Below are positions 52,753 to 62,386 of a stretch of 64,000 nt of DNA, piece after piece. The number at the start of each line of letters is the position of its first letter. Positions within the stretch are counted from its first letter, which is position 1. Below the pieces are notes generated by a model, which was given only the letters and a program-made list of their open reading frames with translations, did not search any database and was not told the DNA's origin. The position numbers were made by a program, and so were the translations under genes. Source of the stretch: JADLGL01 sp963732865 (GTDB taxonomy: Bacteria; Pseudomonadota; Alphaproteobacteria; Rhizobiales; Kaistiaceae); NCBI GenBank assembly GCA_963732865.1, contig CAVTBC010000004.1, positions 186,001 to 250,000 on the forward strand, written 5' to 3'.

Positions 52753-55700
52753 ATGACCGCCTTCTATGAACTTGCCGTCACCAGCAATTTCTCGTTCCTG
52801 CGCGGCGGGTCGCACCCGGAGGAGATGGTACGGCAGGCGCACAAGCTTGGGCTCGCCGGTATCGCCATCGCCGACCGCAATTCCTTCGCCGGCGTGGTGC
52901 GCGGCCATCTCATGGCGAAGGAGGCGGGGCTGTCCTATCGCGTCGGCGTCCGGCTCGTCTTCACAGACGGGTCGCCCGATGTCTTCGCCTGGCCGACCGA
53001 CCGCGACGCCTATGGCCGTCTTTGTCGCCTGCTGACGCTCGGCAAGCGGCGGGCGGAGAAGGGCGATTGCCTGCTGACGCTTGCCGACCTCCTCGATTGG
53101 GGCGAGGGCCAGATGCTCGGCGTGATGCCGGGCGTGCAGCTCGATGCGCTGCTGACGGCAACGCTTGAGCAATTGGCGGCGGCGTTTCCGGGCGCCGTCC
53201 GGCTGATGGCGGCGATGACTTACGGGCCGGGCGACCGCCGCCGGCTGGCCCGGCTCAAGGCGCTTGCGGAAAAGCACCGGACGCCGCTCTGCGCGACCAA
53301 TGATGTCCATATCCATCATCCCGATCGGCGGCCATTGCTGGATGTTCTCACCGCCATCCGCGCGCATGTGACGGTTGCCGAAGCGGGTCGCCGGCTTGCC
53401 GCCAATGCAGAACGGCATCTCAAGTCGGCGGCGGAAATGGCGCGGCTCTTCCGCGATTACCCCGAAGCTGTCGCGGAAAGCGTCGAAGTATTTTCCCGTC
53501 TGAACTTCTCGCTTGACGAACTCGCCTACCAATATCCGGACGAGCCGACCGGCGCCGGCCCGACGCCGCAGGCGGCGCTGATCCGGCTCACCGAGGAGGG
53601 AGCGCAGCGGCGCTGGCCGAATGGCGTACCGGCGAAGATCCGCGGCCATATAGAGCATGAGTTGCAGCTGATCGAGCAGCTTGAATACGCGCCCTACTTC
53701 CTCACCGTCTACGACATCGTCCGCTTTGCGCGGTCGAAGGGAATCCTCTGCCAGGGCCGCGGCTCGGCGGCGAATTCGGCCGTCTGCTTTTGCCTCGGCA
53801 TCACTGAGGTCGATCCGGAGCGGATCGATCTTCTGTTCGAGCGCTTCATATCGCCGGAGCGGAATGAGCCGCCCGACATCGACGTCGATTTCGAGCATGA
53901 GCGGCGCGAGGAGGTGATCCAGTACATCTACGAAAAGTATGGCCGCGACCGCGCCGGGCTCGCCGCCACCGTCATCTCCTACCGGTCGCGTTCGGCGATC
54001 CGCGAAGTCGGCAAGGCGTTCGGCCTTTCCGACGATGTCATTGGCGCGCTGTCGGGCTCAATCTGGGGCTGGTCTTCGGACGGCATCAAGCCGGAAGAGG
54101 CGGCGCGTATCGGCCTCGACCCGGAGGCACGGAATGTCCGTCAGGCGCTGGCGCTGGCACAGGAGATCACCGGTTTCCCACGGCATCTGTCGCAGCATGT
54201 CGGCGGCTTCGTCATCACCCGCGATCGTCTCGACGAGGTGACGCCGGTTGCCAATGCAGCGATGGAAGACCGCACCACCGTCGAGTGGGACAAGGACGAT
54301 CTCGATGCGCTCGGCATGCTCAAGATCGATATCCTCGCGCTCGGCATGCTGTCCTGCATCCGTAAGGCGTTCGAGTTCCTGAAGCGCGACTATGGCGAAG
54401 ACCTGACGCTGGCGACGATCCCGGCCGAGGAGCCCGAGGTCTATCGCATGATCCAGCGCGCCGACACGATCGGAACGTTCCAGATCGAGAGCCGGGCGCA
54501 GATGACGATGCTGCCGCGTCTCAAGCCGGCGAATTACTACGACCTCGTCATTGAGGTGGCGATCGTCCGGCCGGGGCCGATCCAGGGCGACATGGTCCAC
54601 CCCTATCTCCGCCGGCGGCAAGGGCTGGAGAAGGTGAACTATCCCTCGCCATTGCCGGAGCATGGACCGCCCGATGAGCTTGAGCGCGTGCTCGGAAAGA
54701 CGCTCGGCGTGCCGCTGTTCCAGGAGCAGGCGATGAAGATCGCCATCGTTGCCGCCGGCTTCGAGCCGGGCGAAGCGGATAAGCTCCGTCGGGCGATGGC
54801 GACCTTCCGCCGGACCGGGACGATCCATAGCTTCCGCACCAAGATGGTCGAAGGGATGACCAGCCGCGGCTATGACCAAGACTTCGCGGAACGCTGCTTC
54901 AAGCAGATCGAAGGCTTCGGCGAATATGGCTTCCCGGAAAGCCACGCGGCGAGCTTCGCGCTGCTCGTCTACGCCTCGGCCTGGATCAAATGCCATTACC
55001 CGGACGTCTTCTGCGCGGCGCTCCTCAATGCGCAGCCGATGGGCTTTTACGCGCCGTCGCAGATCGTCCGCGATGCGCGCGAGCATGGCGTCGAGGTGCG
55101 GCCGGTCGACGTCAATCTTTCCTGCTGGGATTCGGAGCTGGAGCGGGAGGGATCTCCCTCCCCCCTTGAGGGGGAGGGTTGGGGAGGGGGGTATAAAGGC
55201 AATGAAGATCACCCCCCACCCGCCCGGCCTTCGGCCGGTCGACCTCCCCCTCAAGGGGGGAGGTGGGGTTCATCGTCTGAGCGAGCCATTCCCGCCCGCA
55301 ATCGTCTTCACAAGAACCACGCTTCCATGCGCGCGGACATTCGCGCGACGCATGCCGTCCGGCTCGGCTTCCGCCAGATCAAGAGCTTCGCCGAGGACGA
55401 TGCGGAACGCATCATGGCCATGCGTGGGCGGGGCTATGATTCGATCCGCGATCTGTGGCTGCGCACCGGCCTGACACGCGGCGCGATCGAGCGGCTCGCC
55501 GATGCGGACGCGTTCCGCTCCATCGGCCTCGACCGGCGGGCGGCGCTATGGGCGGCGCGGGCGCTGGATGCCGGTGCGGCGCGCGAGCGGCTGCCGCTGT
55601 TCGATCGGCCGGAGCTTTCCGGCGCGCGCGAGCATGAGCCGGATTTCGGCCTGCCGCCGATGCCGCTCGGCGAGCATGTCGTCAACGACTATCGCTTTCT

Positions 55701-56252
55701 CAGCCTGTCGCTGAAAGCGCATCCGGTGTCAGTTTCTGCGGCGGAGGATCACTGCGCAGGGCGTCATCCGCAACGAGCAGCTTGCCGAAACTGCCTCCGG
55801 GCCGGCGCATCAAGGTCTCCGGTCTGGTCCTCGTCCGGCAGCGGCCGGGTTCGGCGAGCGGCGTCATCTTCATGACGCTCGAAGACGAGACGGGCGTTGC
55901 CAATATCGTCGTCTGGCCGAAGACCTTCGAGACCTATCGGCCCATCGTTCTCGGCAGCCGCTTCATCACCGTCACCGGCAAGGTCCAGAATGAGAGCGGC
56001 GTCATTCATGTCGTCGCCGATCACATGGAGGACCGCACGGCGATGCTGGCGACGCTCACCGAGGAAGGCACCGACCTCGAATCGCTTGCCCGCGCCGACG
56101 AGGTGAAGAAGCCCGGCCGCGACGTCAGGGGCGAAAGGGGAGCCAGAGGCGCGCCGTTCAGGCATCCGCGCCGCGAGCCGATCCCCGCCGACATGGCGGC
56201 GCTGATCGACGAGACCCGCTCAGTGCTGCCGAAGGGACGGAACTTTCACTGA
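52753..56252 (+). CDS. dnaE2: error-prone DNA polymerase III alpha subunit DnaE2, frame-broken twice
   Basis: Expected product about 1165 residues. PHP-like N-terminus (MTAFYELAVTSNFSFLRGGS), polymerase active-site region with PDIDVDFEHERREEVI, a tandem helix-hairpin-helix part and an OB-fold near the C-terminus (IKVSGLVLVRQRPG). GGAAGGA precedes the ATG. The reading frame moves by one base near 55731 and again near 55781 (HPVS, then FLRRRITAQGVIRNEQLAE, then LPPGRRIKVSG). Both are single extra bases. An in-frame palindromic element encodes about residues 802-837. DnaE2 does SOS-induced translesion synthesis with ImuA and ImuB. Confidence 0.85.
55156..55263. repeat. palindromic repeat element inserted in dnaE2
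   Basis: 108 bp (36 codons) with the same GC-rich palindromic ends as the imuA element, read in the same orientation and frame so that PSPLEGEG and AGRPPPQGGR are encoded in both. The interior differs but again has complementary G-rich and C-rich arms. Confidence 0.8.
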
Positions 56253-56262
56253 CGGCAGCTGG

Positions 56263-56643
56263 CTACATCTGCGCCAGTGAAATGATATTCCCGTCGGGAT
56301 CTTTGAACCACGCGGCTTTCGAACCATCCGGCATGGTCGCAACGTGATTCTCGGTCTTCAGGCCGGGCATCTCATAGTCTTCAAAGGTCACACCGCGACC
56401 TCCGAGATCGGCAAGCTGCGCGACCAGATCGTCCACTTGGAACGACAAGACCGTCGCCGCACTCGGATCATGATTGGGGCGCTGATAAACCAGGATCATC
56501 GAGCCATTGCCGGCTTCGCAGACGAAGACCTCCGGTCCTATCTCCTGCGCGATCTTCAGGCCCAGCGCGTCGCGGTAGAAGCTCTTTGCGGTGGCGGCAT
56601 CCCGGACGGCCACGGTCGCTGCACATTCTGATTTGCCAAGCAT
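56263..56643 (-). CDS. VOC/glyoxalase-like protein
   Basis: About 126 residues starting MLGKSECAATVAVRD, with a GGGAGG site upstream. VOC fold: DAATAKSFYRDALGLKIAQE, VLSFQVDDLVAQLADLGGRGVTF, AWFKDPDGNIISLAQM. Catalytic metal ligands cannot be assigned with confidence. Substrate unknown. Convergent with dnaE2. Confidence 0.82.
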   Translation of the reverse strand: MLGKSECAATVAVRDAATAKSFYRDALGLKIAQEIGPEVFVCEAGNGSMILVYQRPNHDPSAATVLSFQVDDLVAQLADLGGRGVTFEDYEMPGLKTENHVATMPDGSKAAWFKDPDGNIISLAQM

Positions 56644-56723
56644 GTTTGTGTCCTCCCGATTGTTACCGGAAGAGATTACCACAGCCGTGATGCAACCAGA
56701 AGAAGATGCCGCGGTTGCAGTCG

Positions 56724-57137
56724 CTAGCCCTTAGCGCCAACCATTTTCAGGACATGCTTCCACTCTGCATCGGTAACCGGCTGCACTGACAGGCGCGAAT
56801 TCTTGACGAGCACCATCTCCTTCAACGCCGGGTCCGCCTTGATCGCGGCGAGCGTGACCGGTTTCGGCAGCGGCTCGATCGCGATGAGATCGACGCATTC
56901 CCAGGCAGCGTCTTCCGTCTCTGGGTGTGCTTCGGCCGCGACCTCGACAATGCCGACAACGGCCTTGTCTTCACCGGAATGGTAGAAGAAGCCGCGGTCG
57001 CCCTTCTTCATCGCACGCATGTGGTTGCGGGCCTGGAAGTTGCGGACGCCGTCCCACTCCTGGCCTTTCTTGCCGCGCTTGACCTGATCGTCCCATGACC
57101 AGGTGCCGGGCTCGGATTTGAATAGCCAATACGCCAT
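56724..57137 (-). CDS. EVE domain-containing protein
   Basis: A 137-residue EVE/PUA-like protein: YWLFKSEPGTWSWDDQVKRG, WDGVRNFQARNHMRAMKKGD and VGIVEV. EVE domains bind modified bases such as methylated cytosine or adenine, or modified RNA. Near gpsA and tsaD, a common alphaproteobacterial order. Full-length and typical. Confidence 0.88.
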   Translation of the reverse strand: MAYWLFKSEPGTWSWDDQVKRGKKGQEWDGVRNFQARNHMRAMKKGDRGFFYHSGEDKAVVGIVEVAAEAHPETEDAAWECVDLIAIEPLPKPVTLAAIKADPALKEMVLVKNSRLSVQPVTDAEWKHVLKMVGAKG

Positions 57138-57189
57138 CGGTCGGTTCCTTTCGGCAGGAAATTAGCCGGGGGGTGGCGCTCGGTCGAGC

Positions 57190-58161
57190 CTAGTCCGCCT
57201 CGGTGCGCAGGGGTCGGCTCATCAGGGCCTCGACGGCCTCGTCGACCGTGAGGGCACGCGATAGCACCGCGGCGACCGCGCTGGTAACCGGCATGGAGAT
57301 GCCGCGCTCCGTCGCCATCTTGTGAGCGATGCTGGCCGTCGGGACACCTTCGGCAAGAAGCTCGGGCACCGGCCTGCCGGCGCCGAGCGCCAGGCCGACG
57401 CTGAAATTACGCGATTGGGAGGAGGCGCAGGTGAGTATGATGTCGCCGAGACCGGAGAGGCCCATCAGCGTTTCGGGCCGTGCGCCGAAGGCTTCGGCAA
57501 AGCGGCGCGTCTCGGCGAAGCCGCGGGCCACCAAGGCCGCCCCGGCGCTGGCGCCAAGGCCGCGGCCGGCAACGATGCCGGCGGCGATGGCGAGCACGTT
57601 CTTCAGGGCACCGCCGAGTTCGACGCCAATGATGTCCGTTTCGGCGTAGGGCCGGAAAGCCGGGCCGCTCAGCGCCGCGCAAAGCTGCAGAGCCAGATCC
57701 TCGCGGATAGCGGCGAGCGTCACTGCGGTCGGCAGATTCTTGGCAACGTCCGCCGCAAAGCTCGGACCGGACAAGACGGCGATCTCGCAGGACGGAACGG
57801 TCTCCGCCAGGACTTCCGACAGGCGTTTGCCGGTCGCGAGTTCAATGCCCTTCGCGGCGACGACGATCGGCAGGTTATCGGCAACGTGCGCCGCAAGGGA
57901 TGTCGCCGCGCCGCGCAGATCCTGCGCCGGGACGGCAATGATCAGCATGTCGCTCGCCGCCGCCTCGGCGATGTCGCCAGTCGCGGTCATCGGTGGCGGC
58001 AGGCCGAGATGAGCCGGAGCGCCGCGATTGTCGTTGATTGCTTCGACCGTTTCAGGCTCGCGCGCATAGAGGATGGTCTTGCGGCCGGCTCGCGCCGCGA
58101 CCAGGCCGAGTGCCGTTCCCCAGGCGCCGCCGCCGATGATGCCGACGCTGTCGATGCTCAT
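57190..58161 (-). CDS. gpsA: NAD(P)-dependent glycerol-3-phosphate dehydrogenase
   Basis: About 323 residues from MSIDSVGIIGGGAWGTALG (58161), the Rossmann NAD site. Later motifs include VVAAKGIEL, VLSGPSFAADVAKNLPTAV and GGALKNVLAIAAGI. It makes sn-glycerol-3-phosphate for phospholipids. Its ATG overlaps the tsaD stop (ATGA), so the genes are coupled. A longer in-frame upstream start is inside tsaD and is not used. Confidence 0.94.
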   Translation of the reverse strand: MSIDSVGIIGGGAWGTALGLVAARAGRKTILYAREPETVEAINDNRGAPAHLGLPPPMTATGDIAEAAASDMLIIAVPAQDLRGAATSLAAHVADNLPIVVAAKGIELATGKRLSEVLAETVPSCEIAVLSGPSFAADVAKNLPTAVTLAAIREDLALQLCAALSGPAFRPYAETDIIGVELGGALKNVLAIAAGIVAGRGLGASAGAALVARGFAETRRFAEAFGARPETLMGLSGLGDIILTCASSQSRNFSVGLALGAGRPVPELLAEGVPTASIAHKMATERGISMPVTSAVAAVLSRALTVDEAVEALMSRPLRTEAD

Positions 58162-59228
58162 GCCTTCGCTCCCTTCGCCCCCGCTCCGATGCCGGCAAGT
58201 TCCGCGTCCAAGGGCCAGCGCGGACGCGCCATGAAATCCAGCCCGTCGCGAAACCCCGCGCCCAACCGCTCGATTCCGGCCCAAGCCACCATAGCGGCAT
58301 TGTCGGTGCAAAGCGCCAGCGGCGGCGTGATGAGATCAAATCCGCGCGCCGCGGCGAGGTCGCCGAGCGCCGAGCGGATCTGCCGGTTCGCCGCGACGCC
58401 GCCGGCGACGACGATCGACGGACGCGCCGGTGCATCTTCCATTGTGAAACGCTCCATCGCATGGGCCGTCCGGTCGATGACGACCGCCGTCACGGCGTCC
58501 TGGAATGCGGCGGCGAGGTCGGCCACGTCTTGCGATCCGACCGGCGCAATCGCCTCGGCTTCGAGGCGCACTGCGGTTTTGAGGCCAGAGAAGGAGAAGT
58601 CAGACCCGGGGCGGCCGGCCATCGGGCGGGGCAGGGCGAAACGCTTCGGATCGCCTCCAGCCGCGGCCCGTTCGACCGCCGGGCCGCCCGGATAGGGGAG
58701 GCCGAGCAGTTTGGCGGTCTTGTCGAACGCCTCACCCAAGGCGTCGTCGATTGTCGTGCCGTAGCGGCGATAGTCGCCCAGGCCGGCGATCTTGAGGAGT
58801 TGCGTGTGGCCGCCAGAAACGAGGAGCAGCAGATAGGGGAAGGCGAGCCCGTCGGTGAGGCGGGCCGTCAGCGCGTGCGCCTCGAGATGGTTGACGGCGG
58901 CGAGCGGCCTGCCGGAGGCCATGGCGATCGCCTTGCCGGTGGTGAGGCCGACGAGCAGAGCGCCGATGAGGCCCGGGCCGGCGGTGGCGGCGATGCCGTC
59001 GAGCTCGGCGAAGCCGAGGCCCGCCTTCTTCATTGCCGCGGCGATGGTGCTGTCGAGCGCTTCGACATGGGCGCGCGCAGCAATCTCCGGCACGACGCCG
59101 CCAAAGGCCGCGTGGTCGGGCTGGCTGAGGACGATGTGCGCCCGTATGTCGCCGGGACCGTTGCCCGAGCCCTCGACCACGGCGGCCGCCGTTTCGTCGC
59201 AGCTGGTCTCGATGCCGAGGACGATCAT
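58158..59228 (-). CDS. tsaD: tRNA N6-threonylcarbamoyladenosine transferase TsaD
   Basis: A 356-residue ASKHA-fold enzyme that finishes t6A synthesis on tRNAs decoding ANN codons. MIVLGIETSCDETAAAVV at the start; metal ligands His114 and His118 in NHLEAHALTA (the usual NHLEGH has Gly where this has Ala); VSGGHTQLL and VVAGGVAANRQIR further on. Normal length. It overlaps gpsA by 4 nt. Confidence 0.94.
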   Translation of the reverse strand: MIVLGIETSCDETAAAVVEGSGNGPGDIRAHIVLSQPDHAAFGGVVPEIAARAHVEALDSTIAAAMKKAGLGFAELDGIAATAGPGLIGALLVGLTTGKAIAMASGRPLAAVNHLEAHALTARLTDGLAFPYLLLLVSGGHTQLLKIAGLGDYRRYGTTIDDALGEAFDKTAKLLGLPYPGGPAVERAAAGGDPKRFALPRPMAGRPGSDFSFSGLKTAVRLEAEAIAPVGSQDVADLAAAFQDAVTAVVIDRTAHAMERFTMEDAPARPSIVVAGGVAANRQIRSALGDLAAARGFDLITPPLALCTDNAAMVAWAGIERLGAGFRDGLDFMARPRWPLDAELAGIGAGAKGAKA

Positions 59229-59322
59229 GCGGGTTTTCCCAAGCGCCTTGGCGCGGCGTTCATTTTCACGGCGGATGCACTAGAGTGCGCGCGCACCGCC
59301 CCTAGCACCGGGATCGACAGGC

Positions 59323-60249
59323 TTGCAAACGGCGCTTCTCCATATCGGCACGCGCGGCAGTCCGCTGGCACTGGCACAAGCGCGCGAAGTCGCCGCGCGG
59401 CTTGCCGAGGCCCATGGCTGGGCCGCCGACGCCGCCGAAATCATGCCCATCGAAACGAAGGGCGACGCCATCGTCGACCGCTCGCTCTCCGAGCTCGGTG
59501 GCAAGGGACTGTTTACGGTCGAGATCGAAGCTGCGCTCAAGGCGGGACGGATCGACATCGCGGTGCATTCCGCCAAGGATATGTCGACCGATCTGCCGGA
59601 CGGCCTTGCGATTCGCGCGACGCTGCCGCGCGAGGATGTCCGCGACGCCTTTCTGTCGCCAGTCGCGACCATCCTTTCCGAATTGCCGAAGGGTTCCGTG
59701 TTCGGCACGTCGTCGCTGCGTCGCCGGGCGCTGGTGCTACGGATGCGGCCGGACCTTCGTGTCGTCGAGTTCCGTGGCAATGTCGCGACGCGGCTGCGCA
59801 AGCTCGCGGAAGGGGTCGCCGATGCGACGATGCTGGCGGCGGCCGGGCTGAAGCGGCTCGGTCTCAGCGACAAAGCGAGCAGCCTCATCGAGACCGGCGA
59901 TTTTCTGCCGGCGGTCGGGCAGGGTGCGATCGCCATCGAGGCGCGGGCCGATGATGACCGGGTCGGCGAACTGCTGGCGCCAATCAACGACCCGGCGACG
60001 CTGACCTGCATTGAGGCCGAACGCGCATTCCTTGCCGCGCTTGACGGCTCATGCCGAACCCCGATCGGCGGCCTGGCGCAGATCGTCGGCGACCGGCTCG
60101 GTTTCGACGGCATCATCGTCACGCCGGACGGGCGCGAGTTCCATCGCACGGAACGGTCCGGTAGCCTCGCCGACGCGGAAGCAATGGGCCGCGATGCGGG
60201 CGAGGAATTGAGGCGGCGCGGCGGCCCGAATTTCTTCGCCGCCTCCTGA
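59323..60249 (+). CDS. hemC: hydroxymethylbilane synthase (porphobilinogen deaminase)
   Basis: A 308-residue enzyme that joins four porphobilinogens in haem and corrinoid synthesis. LHIGTRGSPLALAQA at the start, KGLFTVEIEAAL, AVHSAKDM, GTSSLRRRA, and the dipyrromethane-cofactor Cys244 in DGSCRTPIGG. TTG start at 59323. Divergent from tsaD. hemD follows after 2 nt. Confidence 0.94.
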   Translation: MQTALLHIGTRGSPLALAQAREVAARLAEAHGWAADAAEIMPIETKGDAIVDRSLSELGGKGLFTVEIEAALKAGRIDIAVHSAKDMSTDLPDGLAIRATLPREDVRDAFLSPVATILSELPKGSVFGTSSLRRRALVLRMRPDLRVVEFRGNVATRLRKLAEGVADATMLAAAGLKRLGLSDKASSLIETGDFLPAVGQGAIAIEARADDDRVGELLAPINDPATLTCIEAERAFLAALDGSCRTPIGGLAQIVGDRLGFDGIIVTPDGREFHRTERSGSLADAEAMGRDAGEELRRRGGPNFFAAS

Positions 60250-60251
60250 GT

Positions 60252-60965
60252 ATGAAACTGCTGGTCACCCGGCCTTCGCCTGACGTCGAGCACACCGCCG
60301 CGCGTCTGCGGGCGGCTGGCCATGAGGTTATCGTCCAACCTCTGTTGCGGCCGGCGTTCCTGCCGTTGGCAACCGAGGTCGATCCCGCGGCGCTCGTCGT
60401 GACCAGCCGCAACGGCGTTCGCGCCATGGTGGCATGGCCGGCTTCCGAAGGCTGGCGGGACCTCCCGCTCTTTGCCGTCGGCGAGGCGACGGCCGCGGCG
60501 GCGCAGAGGGCCGGGTTTACCGACGTCCGCTCGGCGGATGGCGACGGCGCTGCACTGGCGGCGCTGATTGCGGCGGCGCGTGATCCCGCCGATGGCCGCC
60601 TCCTCTATGCCGCGGCGGCGGGCCGCTCGCCGGTGCTGGAGCAGCTGCTTGGCGAGGCCGGCTTCGCGGTCGATGTCGCCATCGCCTACCGAATGATCCC
60701 GGCGGTTTCGTTTGATCCGGGCGTCTTGGCGGCGCTGGAGAATGGCGCGGTTGAGGGCCTTCTCCTGTATTCGCGGCGAAGCGCCGATGCGTTTCTTGCG
60801 CTTGCGGAGGGCGCGGTTTCACAAGCGTTCCTGTCGGGTCTTCGCATCTTCGCCCTGTCGCCCGCGGTGGCCGCCGCGTTCGCCGGCCGTGATGTTGGCC
60901 GCATTGATGTTGCCGCGTCGCCTCGCGAAGATGCGCTGTTCCGCTTGATCCCGACCGCCCGTTAA
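60252..60965 (+). CDS. hemD: uroporphyrinogen-III synthase
   Basis: A 237-residue HemD-fold protein that closes and inverts ring D of hydroxymethylbilane. KLLVTRPSPDVEHTAARL at the start, VVTSRNGVRAM, FAVGEATAAAAQRAGF, and LLLYSRRSADAF late in the sequence. Position right after hemC supports the call, since HemD is poorly conserved. It forms an operon with hemC. Confidence 0.88.
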   Translation: MKLLVTRPSPDVEHTAARLRAAGHEVIVQPLLRPAFLPLATEVDPAALVVTSRNGVRAMVAWPASEGWRDLPLFAVGEATAAAAQRAGFTDVRSADGDGAALAALIAAARDPADGRLLYAAAAGRSPVLEQLLGEAGFAVDVAIAYRMIPAVSFDPGVLAALENGAVEGLLLYSRRSADAFLALAEGAVSQAFLSGLRIFALSPAVAAAFAGRDVGRIDVAASPREDALFRLIPTAR

Positions 60966-61032
60966 GGGCACGAAGAAAGTTATGCCCTAGGGTCGCGGGC
61001 AGAACCGGCACGATCTCAATCCAGGTGCAGCA

Positions 61033-62376
61033 ATGGCGGCGAATGAAGGTCAACCGAAACAGCCCGGCGCGCAGGCGCGCCCGCGCCGCCGGCCGGTAAC
61101 GATCGACTTGCCGGCCGATCAGGTAACACCTGCTGAAGCGGCTGCAACGGACGCCGAGGTGCCGGTGAGCCTGGTCGGCGAGGAACCGGTCAAGCCGGAA
61201 CCGCCACGCAGCGAGCCGCCACGCCCCCCCCGCCCGGAACCGCCGCCGCGTGGCGCCGCGCCTGATATCGGCAAGCCGCCGCCGCGTTCGTCGAATGGCT
61301 TCGCCATGATCGCTTTCGCCATCATCGGTGCACTGGTTGTGCTGCTCGGCGGCTACCTCCTGATGTTCACTGACATTCTGCCGCCGCCTGGCCGCGAGAC
61401 CGCCGATACGGCCCTTGGCGAGACACAACGCCTCGAGGATGAGATCGCGGCATTGCAGCAGACGATCGCGGCGATCCCGGCAACGGATCTCGCGCCGCTG
61501 ACCGATCGCGTCGCGGCGCTGGAGCAAATGACCGCGGGCATCGCGGCGCTGCAGGACCAAGTCGCCAATCTCGCAACCCAGGCCGCCGCCGATCATGCCG
61601 CGCAGCAATCGATCGCCGCCGATCTGACGGAACTGAACCGCGAAATAACCACCACGGCGGCGGCTGCCGGCGATCCGCAGGCCGCTGCCGAACTCGGTGC
61701 GGAGATCAATGCTCTCGCCGATCGGCTGACGGCCCTGGAAGACGCCGGGCCATCGACCGACGTCACAGCGGTGCAGCAGGGCTTGCAGCAATTGCAGGCG
61801 CAGGTCGCAGCGCTCGCCGAGACGACGCAGACGCTGGCGACCGGTGCGGCGGAGCAGAACCGCGCCGCCGATGCCGCCCGGGTTCTCGCCTACAACAATC
61901 TGCGCGCCGTCGCCGAACAGGGCGAACCCTTCGCCGCCGAACTGGCCGTGCTGGCCGAACTCGGCATCACCGACAGCGCCCTGAACGGCCTGCAAGCCAA
62001 GGCAGCGACTGGCGTGGCGAGCCGGGCCGACCTTGCGCAGTCTTTCCCGGGCGTCGCCGATGCGATCCTGCAGGCAACCACGGAGCCGGACGCCGAGGCG
62101 GGCTTCTGGGCGCGGCTGTGGGCCAACGCACAGAATGTCGTCACGGTGCGCCCGAACGTGCCGGTGGAGGGCGACACGCCGGTCGCGATCATCTCGCGGA
62201 TGCAGGCGGACGTTGACGCAGGCAATCTGGCCGCAGCGCTGAGCGAACGGGCGGCGCTGCCGCAGGCCGGGATCGACGCTTCGGCCGACTGGGCCGTCGC
62301 CGTGCAGGAGAGGCTCGATCTCGACGCGGCGCTCGCCAATCTCGCCGGCGCGCTCCAGCCGCAGCAGGCGGAGTGA
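61033..62376 (+). CDS. mitofilin-like inner-membrane protein (COG4223 type)
   Basis: A 447-residue protein: a Pro/Arg-rich cytoplasmic N-terminus (about 1-90), one transmembrane helix (about 92-115), a long Ala/Gln coiled coil (about 130-290) and a helical C-terminal domain. This layout matches the mitofilin-like alphaproteobacterial protein found between hemD and a HemY-like gene. Its cousins help form intracytoplasmic membranes or envelope contacts. It lies 67 nt after hemD. Symbol not assigned because family naming varies. Confidence 0.8.
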   Translation: MAANEGQPKQPGAQARPRRRPVTIDLPADQVTPAEAAATDAEVPVSLVGEEPVKPEPPRSEPPRPPRPEPPPRGAAPDIGKPPPRSSNGFAMIAFAIIGALVVLLGGYLLMFTDILPPPGRETADTALGETQRLEDEIAALQQTIAAIPATDLAPLTDRVAALEQMTAGIAALQDQVANLATQAAADHAAQQSIAADLTELNREITTTAAAAGDPQAAAELGAEINALADRLTALEDAGPSTDVTAVQQGLQQLQAQVAALAETTQTLATGAAEQNRAADAARVLAYNNLRAVAEQGEPFAAELAVLAELGITDSALNGLQAKAATGVASRADLAQSFPGVADAILQATTEPDAEAGFWARLWANAQNVVTVRPNVPVEGDTPVAIISRMQADVDAGNLAAALSERAALPQAGIDASADWAVAVQERLDLDAALANLAGALQPQQAE

Positions 62377-62386
62377 TCGCGCTCCC

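Noticed and set aside
58461..59954. 497-codon plus-strand frame across tsaD and hemC
   Set aside because: Shadow of tsaD and out of frame with hemC.
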